NCBI GenBank assembly: GCA_002049455.2
Contig: KV918864.1
Coordinates: 1-64,000, forward strand
Length of the DNA stretch: 64,000 nucleotides
DNA from: Porphyra umbilicalis
Lineage: Eukaryota; Rhodophyta; Bangiophyceae; Bangiales; Bangiaceae
Direction: 5' to 3'
Positions 44,784-54,513 of the stretch are shown here, piece by piece. Below the pieces are notes generated by a model. The model was not told the DNA's origin. It ran no database searches and saw only the letters and a program-made list of their open reading frames with translations. The position numbers and the translations under genes are program-made. Each line of letters starts with the position of its first letter. Within the stretch, counting starts at the first letter, position 1.

Positions 44784-44880
44784 ATGGGGGGGCGGGCGGG
44801 GGGGGGGGCCGGGCGGGGGGGGGGGGCGGGTGGGGGGAGGGGGCGGGCGGGGTGGGGGGGCGGGCGGGCCAGGCGGTGGG
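44784..44880. repeat. G-run low-complexity tract
   Basis: Almost 100 bp of G runs broken by CGGGC, with G-quadruplex potential. Noncoding as far as can be seen. Confidence 0.6.
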
Positions 44881-46642
44881 TGAAACGGTCGCAGATACGG
44901 GCATCACGGCCGATACGGCGGTCGGAAGGCGTGGATCACAGCAGTGTGCAAGGGGGGGGCGTGGGCCGCTCTGTAGAGGGGGTGCCGCACGGCACCCCAC
45001 AGGGGGGGCTCGACCATGCATGTCGTTATGACCACCGACACCACACGCCAGGACATGGTATTGCACCAGCCATGCAGTAAATGCAATGGTCAAGGCATTC
45101 CCGCGTGGCTTCTGGGCCGCGTCCTCGACGCGCAGTGCCAGCCACGAGCAGCGAGCGCTCTCAGAGCTCGTCAGGGACCACCCCATGCAAAATTTTGCAT
45201 TGTGATCGGGAGCCCCAGATACTACATGTCTCGGGGCCACGATCATACAGAGTCTGGCACGTCGTGGAGATGAGCTCTGGGGCCGTCGAACCCACCGCAC
45301 AAGCTTCGATATGCAGTGGAAACACTCACTATCACATTGTTGCTATCTCGCAGAGATGGAGAAACAGGTGCACGGCATGCAAGCATGATGCCGATCCGTG
45401 GCGGCAGCCTCAGCCTCATTCTCATATGTACTGTATGCAGCGAGGCCACACCGACGGGACGAAGATTCATCGCTTCATGAAGAATAGGCACATATTCAAA
45501 CTGTCACCCACGTGTCAACGACTGATCACTGTGATGGCCAACCGGGCCAACCACTGAACCACAGAGATTGACGGTCCACCACCCACCCGTGCTTTGGAGC
45601 TTCGATTGGTCCGCTGTTTTGGCCCCCCCTCCTGGGCGAGAAACTTGGGACCAGACGGGTAATGTATCCTCGTGGGATAGGCTGACATTGCTGGATTTCC
45701 GCTCGCGCGGGGGCACCTGCGTGGTGATCGTCCCGTGAGCAGCTCGTGGTCCGATTTCGTGACTGGGGTCCTCCGCGACCGCCGGACCGCCGGTGTCCAC
45801 GGCTCTGCTGAATGGCGGACAGCCGGCGAATGACGCGTGTGGAGAAAATGGCCCCCGTTGCAATCCTGACATGGCTGTACAGTGTGCGACAGCCACATCC
45901 GGGCCCGTGCTGCAACGGACCGGCCGGTGCTGGCTGTTGCTGGCGAGCGGCTGGCGTGCCACGACTCTCAGCCATAGGGCCCCACGGTTGCAGCGATCCG
46001 CCACACGCGCCCCGACGTGCGCAGACGTGCGACGTGTGGTGTGTGGTGGACCGCGTGGCGACCGCCGGGTCAGATGTTGAAGAAACGCCACCGCGCCCTG
46101 TGATGGGCATCGTCATGGCGAAGTGTCGGTCGTATGGCGGTCCTGTGCGTGGATTCTGCGTCGTTGCGCTCGACTACCGGGGGGGCTTTGCTGCCGCTTC
46201 GGGAGCCCCGTGGAGGGGCGTGAGGGGGGGGCGTGCGTCGCCCTCAGGGGTGCGTCGCGCCCGTGGTGGCACTGGTCGTCCCCGTTGCAGACGAGGACCG
46301 CTGTGCCCGTGCCAGCCGCTGGTGACGCCGCGCCATAGACTGTTGTACGTCGCGAGCGCGCTCGCCGTCGGCTTGTCCCATTGTTGGCGCACATCGACCC
46401 CGAGGGTTACTCGGGAGACGACTGTCGGGAGCCCAGACCTCGTCCTTGGGTGCACATTAGCTCATTCCTCGAGGGTCGGTCTCCCGCGTCACTTGTGCCC
46501 TGAGTGTCGCATTTCCCTCTCCATTTTCCGTGCCCCCCCCCCTCCCCTACCCCCACCCTTGCTATAGCGTGTTTGCATCCCCCGTGCCCCTCGTGCGCCT
46601 CCTCCCCGCCGTTCCCCCTTGGCCGCCACCCCCCCCCCCGCC

Positions 46643-48455
46643 ATGGCCGACGGACAACAACCGCCTCGGCGGCGGCGGCGCCCCCACGGCGCCATCCGCT
46701 TCCTCGCCGGCGCGGCGGCGGTCGCGGCGCTGACCACCGCGGCGCCCGCCGCCGCCGCCGCCGCCGCCGACTTGTCCCCCGCCGAGCGGGCGGGCGGCCG
46801 TCTCGGCGACGGCATCGTCCACACAGAGGCGGCGGTATGGGACGCGGCCGCCGCGGCGGGTCCGTCTGGGGTGCTCTCCCCCGACGCGGCCGCGTGGAGC
46901 GCCGCCTACGCGGCCGAGGTGGCCGACGCGGCGGCGGCGGCCGCGTCGGCCGGCTTTGCCACCGCCCACCCGTGGTGGTCCGCCGTCACCCGCCTCCCCG
47001 GTGCGCTGCAGAGGTGGGCGGCGCCACCACCCGCCGACGGCGCCGGCGGCACCGCCTTGGACGGCGTCGCGGGGCGCCAATCCGGCGGCTTTGACCGCAC
47101 CGTCACTGGCACGCGCTCGACGTTTGCGCTCGCCCTTGACCCCGGCATGGGGGCGTCTGAAGCAAACGCCGTCAAAGCCGCCGCCCGCCTCTGGGCCAAC
47201 GAGTGGCCGTCGGCCACCCCTGTGCGGGTGGTCGTGCGGTGGCCCTCTGACCCGCTGCCGTCGCTCGGCGCCGCGTCGACGCCCGTCTTTCGTTCCGGCG
47301 GCGCCGACGGCACGCGCGACGACACCTCCTACGGGGCGCCGCTGTATCTCTCCCTCACCGGCATTGACGTGGTGCCCGTCAGCGTGGCCCACATTGACAT
47401 GCGCCTCAACCAGCGCGTGCGGTGGCACACAGACGCGAGCCGCAACGCGCCGAGCGACCGGTGGGACTTGACGACCGTGGCGGCGCATGAGCTCGGGCAC
47501 GGCCTCTTTTTCACGGGGCGCATCTTTGGCAACGCGTCCACGTCGACGGCGCTGGTGCTTGCGTCGCGCTCCGTGCCCGAGGCGGCCCGCTTTGACTCCT
47601 TCATCGCCGACTTGGACGGCAATGGCGTCGTCGCGTCGTGCTCGGCGGGCACCCGCAACGACCCGTCGGGGTTGTACAATGCGGTGACGGCGCGGGGCCT
47701 CGCGTTTGTCGCCAACGGCAGTGCCGACGGCGGCCCGCCGACGCGCCTGCCCCTCTACGCGCCCAAGCCGTACGACACGGGCTCCTCCGTCTACCACTTT
47801 GACGGGCCGCTGCTGCGCGACGGGTGCGCGTCGTCGTCCATCCCCGCAGACGCGTGCAGTTCGCTCATGGAGGCGGCGCTGCCGCCCGGGAAAACCGCCC
47901 GCAGCCTCGGCGACAACACCCTCCGCGTCATGCGGGTGGTGCGGGAGCAGGCGCTCGACGGCGTCGACGGCGGCACGTGCGCCGTGTCGCCCCTCTCGCC
48001 GGGCTCCACCGGCGGCTCGGGGGCGGGCGACGTGGCGGGGCTCTTTGGGGGGGACGGGAGCCTCCCCCAATGGGCGATCATTGCGCTCGGCGCCGCCGCC
48101 GCGGTGGGGGTGGTCCTCCTCACGTCGGCGTGCTTTGCCAATGTGGTGCTGCCGCGCGTGCAGCGGCGCAGCCGCCGCCGCCAGCAGCCCGCAGACGGGC
48201 GGGGGCGGCCGCCGCCGCCGCCGCCGCGGGCGTCGCGCCGCCGCCGGCGGTGGCGTTTGCGGCGCACGCCGGCGCACCGCCAGCGGCGTTTGCGGCGCAC
48301 GCCGCCCCGCCGCCGTCGGCGCCGCCACCGCCGGCGGGGGGCGCCGAGTGGCAGCCGCCACCCGAGGATTGGGCGCAGCCGCCGACGGCGGGGGGCCCCC
48401 GCCCGTGTCGCCGGGCTACCGGGGGCCACCCCCGACCGGCGCTGACGCGGTGTGA
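46643..48455 (+). CDS. Zinc-metalloprotease-like membrane protein
   Basis: ATG 46643 (MADGQQPPRRRRRPHG) is followed by a hydrophobic signal/anchor (AIRFLAGAAAVAALTTAAPA). The centre carries the zincin signature AAHELGHGLFFTG at about 47480-47518, with two His ligands and the catalytic Glu. Before it are GFDRTVTGTRSTFALALDP and the beta-rich VRVVVRWPSDPLPSLG. The third zinc ligand is not obvious. A C-terminal membrane span (WAIIALGAAAAVGVVLLTSA) suggests type I topology with the protease outside or in the lumen. After it the nominal frame gives Arg-rich sequence to a stop at 48445. Neighbouring frames give a more protein-like tail (GAEWQPPPEDWAQPPTAG, then SPGYRGPPPTGADAV) ending at 48455, so one or two G-run frame changes are likely. 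Confidence 0.68.
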
Positions 48456-48939
48456 GGGGGGGGGAGCGGGGTGGGGACGACGGGGTACTGACTGTGCGTG
48501 CCTTCAACCAACTTTGAAAAAAAAGTTTATTCAGACGCGTCGCCCCCGCGCGACGGTGCCTCGGCCGGATCACCGCGCGCGCGGCGCGCGCCGCGGGGCG
48601 CCGCCGCCCTGCAGGGCGACGGCGCCCCAAATCGCAGAAACACCTCCTTGAGAGAACGGGGGAGCTCGCACGCGCTTGTTGAGCATCTGCATGCATCCGT
48701 TTGCAAACGGGCACTCCCACTATGGCCCTGTACACCATAGGTGGCGCTTCCAGAGACGCTGCCGATGCATCCCAAAAGTCGGTGTAAAATGTTCGACTGC
48801 AAAAGTATGCAAGTGAAAACAAGGTTTGCACGAGAAAAACGCTCCACAGAGGCGCGTGCACGAGGGGTCGTGCGAGTTTTGAACGAGCAATTGGAGGCAG
48901 AACCGGGACCGAGCGCTCGGGGTGGATCCCGCAACGAGG
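48456..48939. other. 3' flank of the metalloprotease-like gene
   Basis: No gene seen. An A-run followed by TTTATT near 48518-48530 may belong to the 3' UTR. It ends with GCAACGAGG (48931-48939), one half of the target duplication of the next element. Confidence 0.4.
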
Positions 48940-49270
48940 GAGGGTGTAACTGACCACGCCCATCTGCTTTACTCAGATCCTTAGCTGACCAATCGGCAGG
49001 CGTTCTGAGATCCCGGTCAGAAACTGATCAATTCGACTCTCTCATCGACAGCAGGAGTTAGACAGCCACACACACAAGCTCCTTTCGAATTGTTGTGGCT
49101 TCGTATTGTTCTGGAACAACGCATCCTTTGATGTTCCGTATTCCCTGCAGAGTGTTTCCTGCGCTTGCCCGCCCTTCGCTTTCTTCCTTCTACCCCTTTC
49201 CCACCCCATGTATCTGTTCTGCTTGTATGCACAGGGGATGAAGCGGTCTCACCCCTCCCCCCCGTCATTC
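48940..49270 (+). repeat. Left long terminal inverted repeat of the MULE
   Basis: It pairs with 49930-50260. Distinct shared blocks include GCTGACCAATCGGCAGGCGT, GACAGCCACACACACAAGCT and CATGTATCTGTTCTGCTTGT. Confidence 0.82.
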
Positions 49271-49929
49271 CCTGTGCCTGCGCAGTTGTCCAGTCCTGTG
49301 ACCACTTGTGTCATTTCCAGTCCCCAGCCACAAGGCGGGGGAACAGAGGACTGACGGGGAAGAGTGGGGACGGATAAAAGTGGGAGAGAGAGGAAGCGGA
49401 GGAGAGGGAGAGGGGAGGGGGGGGGGCAGAGAAGGAATGGGGGGGGGGAGGGGGGAGGAAGTGTTGAACAAAGGAGGCGGGCGGCTGGAGGAAAGCGGAT
49501 GACGCGGCGGCGATGGGGGCCTGCACTCGATGCAATCGACGCTGGCGGATTGATCTTGACACTTTGATTGGCTGAAGCTCGTTGCCCGCCCAAAATGGTT
49601 GGCGCCTTGGGTGGGTGCATTGCGGGCGGAACCCGCCCACTTTTGCGCATGCGGCACATCTGCGCTTGGATCGGTTGCTGCTCCGACAGCCCGGCTCGAC
49701 GTTGTTTCTGATCCTGACGTCCCGGCCACCCCCCCCGCTCCCCTGCTCCTCATTCCCCCCCTGTCCATTTTCCCCCGCCGCCCGCCCCCCCCCCATTCTA
49801 TATCCCTACCTGTTCTTCGACCCCATTGCATTTTTACCATCACCCCAACCTCCGGTGTCTGGTGTTCGTCCTCCGTCTGTCCCACAGGTGAGGTCACCAC
49901 TGGGGAAGTGGGCAGCTGGAGAGGCACAG

Positions 49930-50260
49930 GGAGGGGGGGGGGAGAGGGGGGAGACCGCTTCATCCCCTGTGCATACAAGCAGAACAGATACATGGGGTGG
50001 GAAAGGGGTAGAAAGAAGATAGCGAAGGGCGGGCAAGTGCAGGAAACACTCCGCAGGGAATACGGAACATCAAAGGATGCGTTGTTCCAGAACAATACGA
50101 AGCCACAACAATTCGAAAGGAGCTTGTGTGTGTGGCTGTCTAACTCCTGCTGTCGATGAGAGAGTCGAATTGATCAGTTTCTGACCGGGAACTCAGAACG
50201 CCTGCCGATTGGTCAGCTAAGGATCTGAGTAAAGCAGATGGGCGTGTTCAGTTACTCCAT
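49930..50260 (-). repeat. Right long terminal inverted repeat of the MULE
   Basis: The inverted partner of 48940-49270, differing by scattered substitutions, for example TCTGAGTTCCCGG here against TCTGAGATCCCGG on the left. The small difference between arms suggests a fairly recent insertion. Confidence 0.82.
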
Positions 50261-51015
50261 GCAACGAGGTGCACTGCGCTGCCGCGCGATGTGGCGGCCG
50301 CGCCCCCGCGTCCGTCCACGGCCGCCCCCCCCCCCCCCCCCGCGCCCCCCATGAAGCGCCCCACCCCCCCCCGCGCGGCGCCACCCCCGACCCGCCCGCC
50401 GCCGCCGCCGCCGCTGCCGGCGTTTGTCACTGTGGCGGCGGTGGGGCCACCCGCCCGCCGCGCCGCCGCGGCGGCCGCCGCGGCGGCGGCGGCGGCCGCG
50501 ACCGCCGCGCGCGGCCGCGGCGGCCGCCCGCCCCGCCCCTGCGGCGTGCCGCCCGTGCGGCGGTATGGGCCCCTGCCAGCAGCGGCGGCGGCGGCGGCGC
50601 GCGGCGGCGACCGCCGCCCGCTGAGCGGCGCGGCGGCGGCGGCGGCGGCGGGGGTGGGGGTGCCGCTGCAGCGCCGCCCGCCGGCGGCGGCGACGCCGCC
50701 CACGCGCGGCGACGGCTCCTTGCCGTGGCGGCACGCGCAGCCGCCGCCGCAGCGGCGGGCCGCCCCCGCGCCGCCCGCGGCCCCCCTCCACCCCCCGCCG
50801 CCGTTGCCGCCACCGTTGCCGCTGCCGGCGTCGTCGGCGGGGCTGGCGGCGGTCGCCGCCGCGGCGGGGGCGCCCCCCCCCCCTCCCCCCCCCCCGCGGC
50901 GCCCCCCCCGGCGGCGCCCGGCGGCGTGGCCGACGCCACCCCCGCCGCCGACGCCACCGGCGGCACCCCCACCACCCCCACGGACGCCCCCCTCCACCCC
51001 GACGCCGAAGCGCGC

Positions 51016-53142
51016 ATGGCAACCGCCCACGCGCTGCTGCGGTCTCACTTTGGCCACGACACCTTTCGCGGCGGCCAAGAGGCGGTCATCCGCACGCTCC
51101 TCACCGACGCGCACGGCGGGTCGGCGGCGGCCATCTTCCCCACAAGCGCCGGCAAGTCGCTGTGCTACCAACTCCCCGCCCTCGTCTACCCGACCGGCCT
51201 CACGGTCGTCGTGTCCCCCCTCCTCGCGCTCATCAAGGACCAAGTCGACGGCCTCGTCGCGCGGGGCATCCCCGCCGCCAACCTCGACTCGACGCTCGAC
51301 GGGGACGCTGTGCGGGGCGTCATGGACGCCGTGCGCGCGGGGTCCGTGCGGCTGCTGTTTGTCTCGCCCGAGCGGTTGAAAAACGAGCGCTTTCGGCGGC
51401 TGCTCGGCTCCGTCACCGTCCAGCTGCTCGCCGTCGACGAGGCGCACTGCGTGTCAGAGTGGGGGCACAGCTTTCGGCCCGACTACCTGCGGCTGGCGCG
51501 CGCGGCAGCAGAGGTCGGCGCGCGTCGGCGGCTGGCGCTGACGGCGACGGCGACGGCCGCCGTTGCGGCCGACATTGCGGAACGCTTCCGCATCGCGCCG
51601 GCGGCGGTCGTGCGCACGCCGTTTACGCGGGCCAACCTAACGACGCTCGTTACAGAGGTGGCGCGGCGCCCGCGGCTGCCGCCGGGCACCCCCGCCCCGG
51701 CCGTCGACGACCACCGGGTGGCGGTGCTTGCGGGCCGCCTGCGGGGGCGCCCCCCGGGCCGCACCGTCGTGTATGTGACGTTGCAAAAGGGGGTCGACGC
51801 GCTCGCGCCGGCGCTCACCGCCGCGCTCGCCGCCGACGGCGGCGGCGGCGGCGACGGCGCCCCCCGGTGGGCGGTGCGCCCCTACCACGCGGGCCTCGGC
51901 GCCGACGAGCGGGCGGCCGTCCAAGAGTGGTTTGCCGACGCCGCCGCCCCCGAAGCGCGCCTCATCGTCTGCACGATCGCGTTTGGCATGGGCGTCGACG
52001 TGCCCGACATTCGGTACGTGTACCACTACAACGCGCCCAAGAGCCTCGAAAATTACGTGCAGGAGGTTGGGCGCGCGGGGCGCGACGGCCGCCCTTCGAC
52101 GGCGGAGCTCCTCCTCTGCGCCGACGACGTGCCGATGCTGGAGGGCTTTGCGTACGGGTCTGTGCCGTCGGCGGCCGCGGTGCGGGCGCTCGTCGACACG
52201 GTGTTTCCGCCGGGCGTCGCGCCGGGCGACACGGTACACCTGTCTGTGTACGACACGTGCCAGGCGCTCGACGTCAAGGAGGCGGTCGTCTCGCAGCTGC
52301 TCGCGGCGCTCGACTTTTCGGGCGGCTACGTGCGGGAGGTCACCCCCTTTTACGACAAGCTAACGCTCGTGCCGGCGGCGGGCGGCGGCGGCGGCGGCGG
52401 CGGCGGCGGCACCCCCCCGCCGCCGCCCCTACCGCCCGCCGCTGCGGAGCTGCTGACCGTCGCGACCGTCAAGCCGAAAAACACCTACGTGACCGTGTCG
52501 GACGCGGCGGGCGCCCTCGGCACGACCGTTGAGGATGTGCTCGCCCGCGTCGACGCGCTCGTCGCGTCGGGCGCCTATGTGGCAACGGGGGCGGCCAAGG
52601 TGCGGAGCCGCCTGCGCGTGGCCCGCGTGCCCGCCGACGCGGGGGGGCTCGCCGACCGCCTCCACGCCGCCGCGGCGGCGGCGGCGGGCCGCCAGGTCGA
52701 CCGCCTGTGGGAGGTCATTGACCACGCGGCGGGGGGCGGGTGCATGACCGCCGCGCTCGCGGCGCGGTTTGGGACGGCCGCCGAGGCGGCCGCCGCGGCG
52801 GCTGCCGCAGCCGCAGACGGCGGCGGCGGCTGTGGCCACTGCGCCGTGTGCCTCGTCGGCGGGCGGCGGGCCATGGCGCCGTGGGTGCGCCCGGCGGGCG
52901 CCGCCGTCACGGCCGCGGCGGTGGGCGGCGACGCGCGGTGGGCGGCGGCGGCGGCGGCGGCGGTCGCGGCGCTGCCGCCGCCGGCGGCGCCCGACGCGCT
53001 CGCGCGCTTTGCCGCGGGCATTGCGTCGCCGCGGCTGACGCGGCTGCGGCTGACGCGGCACCCGCTCTTTGGGTCGCTCGCCGACGTGGACTACCGCGCG
53101 CTGCTCGCGCGCGCCGAGGCCGACGCGGGGGCGGGGGGGTAG
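51016..53142 (+). CDS. RecQ-family DNA helicase B
   Basis: A paralog of RecQ A, 708 residues from ATG 51016 (MATAHALLRSHFGHDTFRGG). The motifs are FPTSAGKSLCYQLP (about 51140), AVDEAHCVSEWGHSFRPDY (about 51430), LTATATAAV, CTIAFGMGVDVPDIR and QEVGRAGRDGRPST (about 52060). Then come FAYGSVPSAAAV, VREVTPFYDKL, a Cys cluster (CGHCAVC) and the ending SPRLTRLRLTRHPLFG. The block LHPDAEAR just upstream of the ATG is also present in RecQ A, so translation probably starts earlier. The same frame is open back to 50269 with no ATG in that stretch, and C runs near 50325-50390 could hide a frame change. Upstream it abuts the MULE; downstream it converges with the DUF1517 gene. Confidence 0.85.
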   Translation: MATAHALLRSHFGHDTFRGGQEAVIRTLLTDAHGGSAAAIFPTSAGKSLCYQLPALVYPTGLTVVVSPLLALIKDQVDGLVARGIPAANLDSTLDGDAVRGVMDAVRAGSVRLLFVSPERLKNERFRRLLGSVTVQLLAVDEAHCVSEWGHSFRPDYLRLARAAAEVGARRRLALTATATAAVAADIAERFRIAPAAVVRTPFTRANLTTLVTEVARRPRLPPGTPAPAVDDHRVAVLAGRLRGRPPGRTVVYVTLQKGVDALAPALTAALAADGGGGGDGAPRWAVRPYHAGLGADERAAVQEWFADAAAPEARLIVCTIAFGMGVDVPDIRYVYHYNAPKSLENYVQEVGRAGRDGRPSTAELLLCADDVPMLEGFAYGSVPSAAAVRALVDTVFPPGVAPGDTVHLSVYDTCQALDVKEAVVSQLLAALDFSGGYVREVTPFYDKLTLVPAAGGGGGGGGGGTPPPPPLPPAAAELLTVATVKPKNTYVTVSDAAGALGTTVEDVLARVDALVASGAYVATGAAKVRSRLRVARVPADAGGLADRLHAAAAAAAGRQVDRLWEVIDHAAGGGCMTAALAARFGTAAEAAAAAAAAAADGGGGCGHCAVCLVGGRRAMAPWVRPAGAAVTAAAVGGDARWAAAAAAAVAALPPPAAPDALARFAAGIASPRLTRLRLTRHPLFGSLADVDYRALLARAEADAGAGG

Positions 53143-53350
53143 GACGGGGTGGCCCGCGCGCGCGCCCGCAAAAAAACAAAAACAAAAACAAGAATAACAA
53201 AACGGATTTAACTATGCACCGCGGTCGCGCGGGATGCTACACGCAGCAAAAACGGATCGAGAAGAAAAAAAAATAAATGAGGGAGGCACGGGGCACAGCC
53301 CGCGGGCACGCGCTCTCACCCCCCCCCCCCCCCCCCCCCGCGCTGCGGCC
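53143..53350. other. Short spacer between convergent genes
   Basis: 208 bp between the RecQ B stop and the DUF1517 stop. A-rich stretches (53170-53205, 53250-53280) and a C run (53320-53339). Probably both 3' UTRs. Confidence 0.4.
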
Positions 53351-54513
53351 TTAGACGCGCACGAGGTCTGGGTGGTCGGCGAGCATCTCCTGCTCGGTGA
53401 GGGTGTCGTCCCCCCGGGGCGCCCAGATAATCTCACACGCCTGCATGTCGTCCGTCGTCACCCCCCCGAGCGCCGTCAGCGCCGACCGGAGGTCCTCCAC
53501 CCCCATGAGGCGCTTGGGGAGCGCCGCCGACAGCTCCCCCGTCGCCGCCACCACGAGCGTCACGACAATGTACTCGGAGGGCGCCGACGAGAGCTCCTCC
53601 CCCGGCCGCACGCGGCGCGTGGCCGTTTGCACGCCGCGCCCCCCCACGTTGGAGAGCGTCTCCTCCTCGAGTTTGACGCGCTCCGAGAGGGCGCGGCGGC
53701 CAAACTCGGCTTCCGCCTCGGACAGCCGCACCGACCCCGCCACGTCGACGGCGCAGTGGGTCCAAAAGTCGGGGTTGCGGCGGAGGGACACGACGACCTC
53801 TTGGAGGAGCTCCGCCAAGCCCCGCGCGGAGGAGGTGTTGGCCCGCATCGCCACGGCGTCGAGGTCCCGCTGCAGCGACCGCGCCGACGCGAGGAGCCCG
53901 ACCTTGATCGTCGTTACCGTCGTCGGCGGGTCTGCCGGGTCCCCCATAATGCTGTTGCCGACCGCCGAGCCGACCGACGAGACGACGACGCCCGCCACCG
54001 CCACGAGCAGCAGCAGGGTGGTGATCCCCCCAAAGCCCCCCATCACAAAGCCGCCACCCCCATACACGGGGATGACGGGGGAGGGCATAATCATGACGCC
54101 GCCGCCGCCATAGCCGCCCCCGTACCCGCCGCCATAGCCGCCGCCGACCGACGGCGGCGGCGCCGACTGCTCGGGCGACCGAAAGGAGGAGCCGCCGACG
54201 CGGCCGCCGCCGCGGGCGGCGAGCGCGCCGTCCACCCCCGTGGCGGTGAAGAGGAGGAGCGCCGCCAGGGCGGCAATGCCCGCCTTGCGCGCCGCGGGGA
54301 GGAGGGTAGGGAGGGGGGAGGGAGGGGGGGCGTCGCCGCCGCTCGCGGCCATCCGCAGCGCCGCGGGGGGGGGGGGGAGACGCGCGCGCTGCGGCCGGGG
54401 CGGGCGGTGGCAACGGCGCCGCCGGCGGCCCAGCGGGCGCCCCGCGCGGCGAGGAGGCGCGCGGGGGCGGCGGCGACAAAGGCCGCCGCCGCCGCCGGCT
54501 GCCGGGGAGCCAT
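53351..54513 (-). CDS. DUF1517 plastid protein (FLAP1-like)
   Basis: The C-terminal 250 residues have the full DUF1517 layout: KVGLLASARSLQRDLDAVA, SSARGLAELLQEVVVSLRR, RALSERVKLEEETLSNVGG, EYIVVTLVVAATGEL, DLRSALTALGGV and LTEQEMLADHP. The plant relative FLAP1 is a chloroplast membrane protein involved in acclimation to fluctuating light. A hydrophobic span (FGGITTLLLLVAVAGVVVSS) follows a GGGYGGGYGGG linker. The N-terminus from ATG 54513 (MAPRQPAAAAAFVAAAPARL) looks like a transit peptide. A second hydrophobic segment (AGIAALAALLLFTATGVDGA, then LA) resembles a thylakoid-type signal. The two parts join only if the frame changes at the G run 54365-54377. Confidence 0.83.

Larger units (their letters stand above)
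39731..46642. other. Long gene-poor spacer with small elements and simple repeats
   Basis: Nearly 7 kb without a supported gene. It holds two 160-bp MITEs (40279-40440, 41569-41727), a G-rich minisatellite (42636-42895) and G runs at 44784-44880. ORFs such as those at 42080-43174, 44242-45300 and 45812-46567 are Arg/Pro/Gly-rich, overlap opposite-strand frames and lack domains. The least repetitive, AT-richer part is 43000-44000 and 45000-45600, where I see no coding pattern. Confidence 0.4.
48940..50260. mobile_element. Mutator-like (MULE) non-autonomous element, about 330-bp inverted repeats
   Basis: The ends are long inverted repeats (48940-49270 and 49930-50260) that start near GTAACTGACCACGCCCATCT and match closely for about 330 bp. 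The 9-bp sequence GCAACGAGG lies on both sides (48931-48939 and 50261-50269), the target-duplication size of Mutator elements. The outermost six or so bases of the two ends do not pair. The 1.3-kb element has no transposase; the centre is GA-rich with no coding sense. It abuts the 5' region of RecQ B. Confidence 0.8.

Noticed and set aside
44242..45300. 352-codon minus-strand ORF
   Set aside because: Low-complexity Pro/Ser-rich across G runs; no recognisable segment.
24693..54377. Programmed ribosomal frameshifting at G/C runs
   Set aside because: Too many unrelated genes with variable run lengths and no common downstream structure; homopolymer error or variation is simpler.
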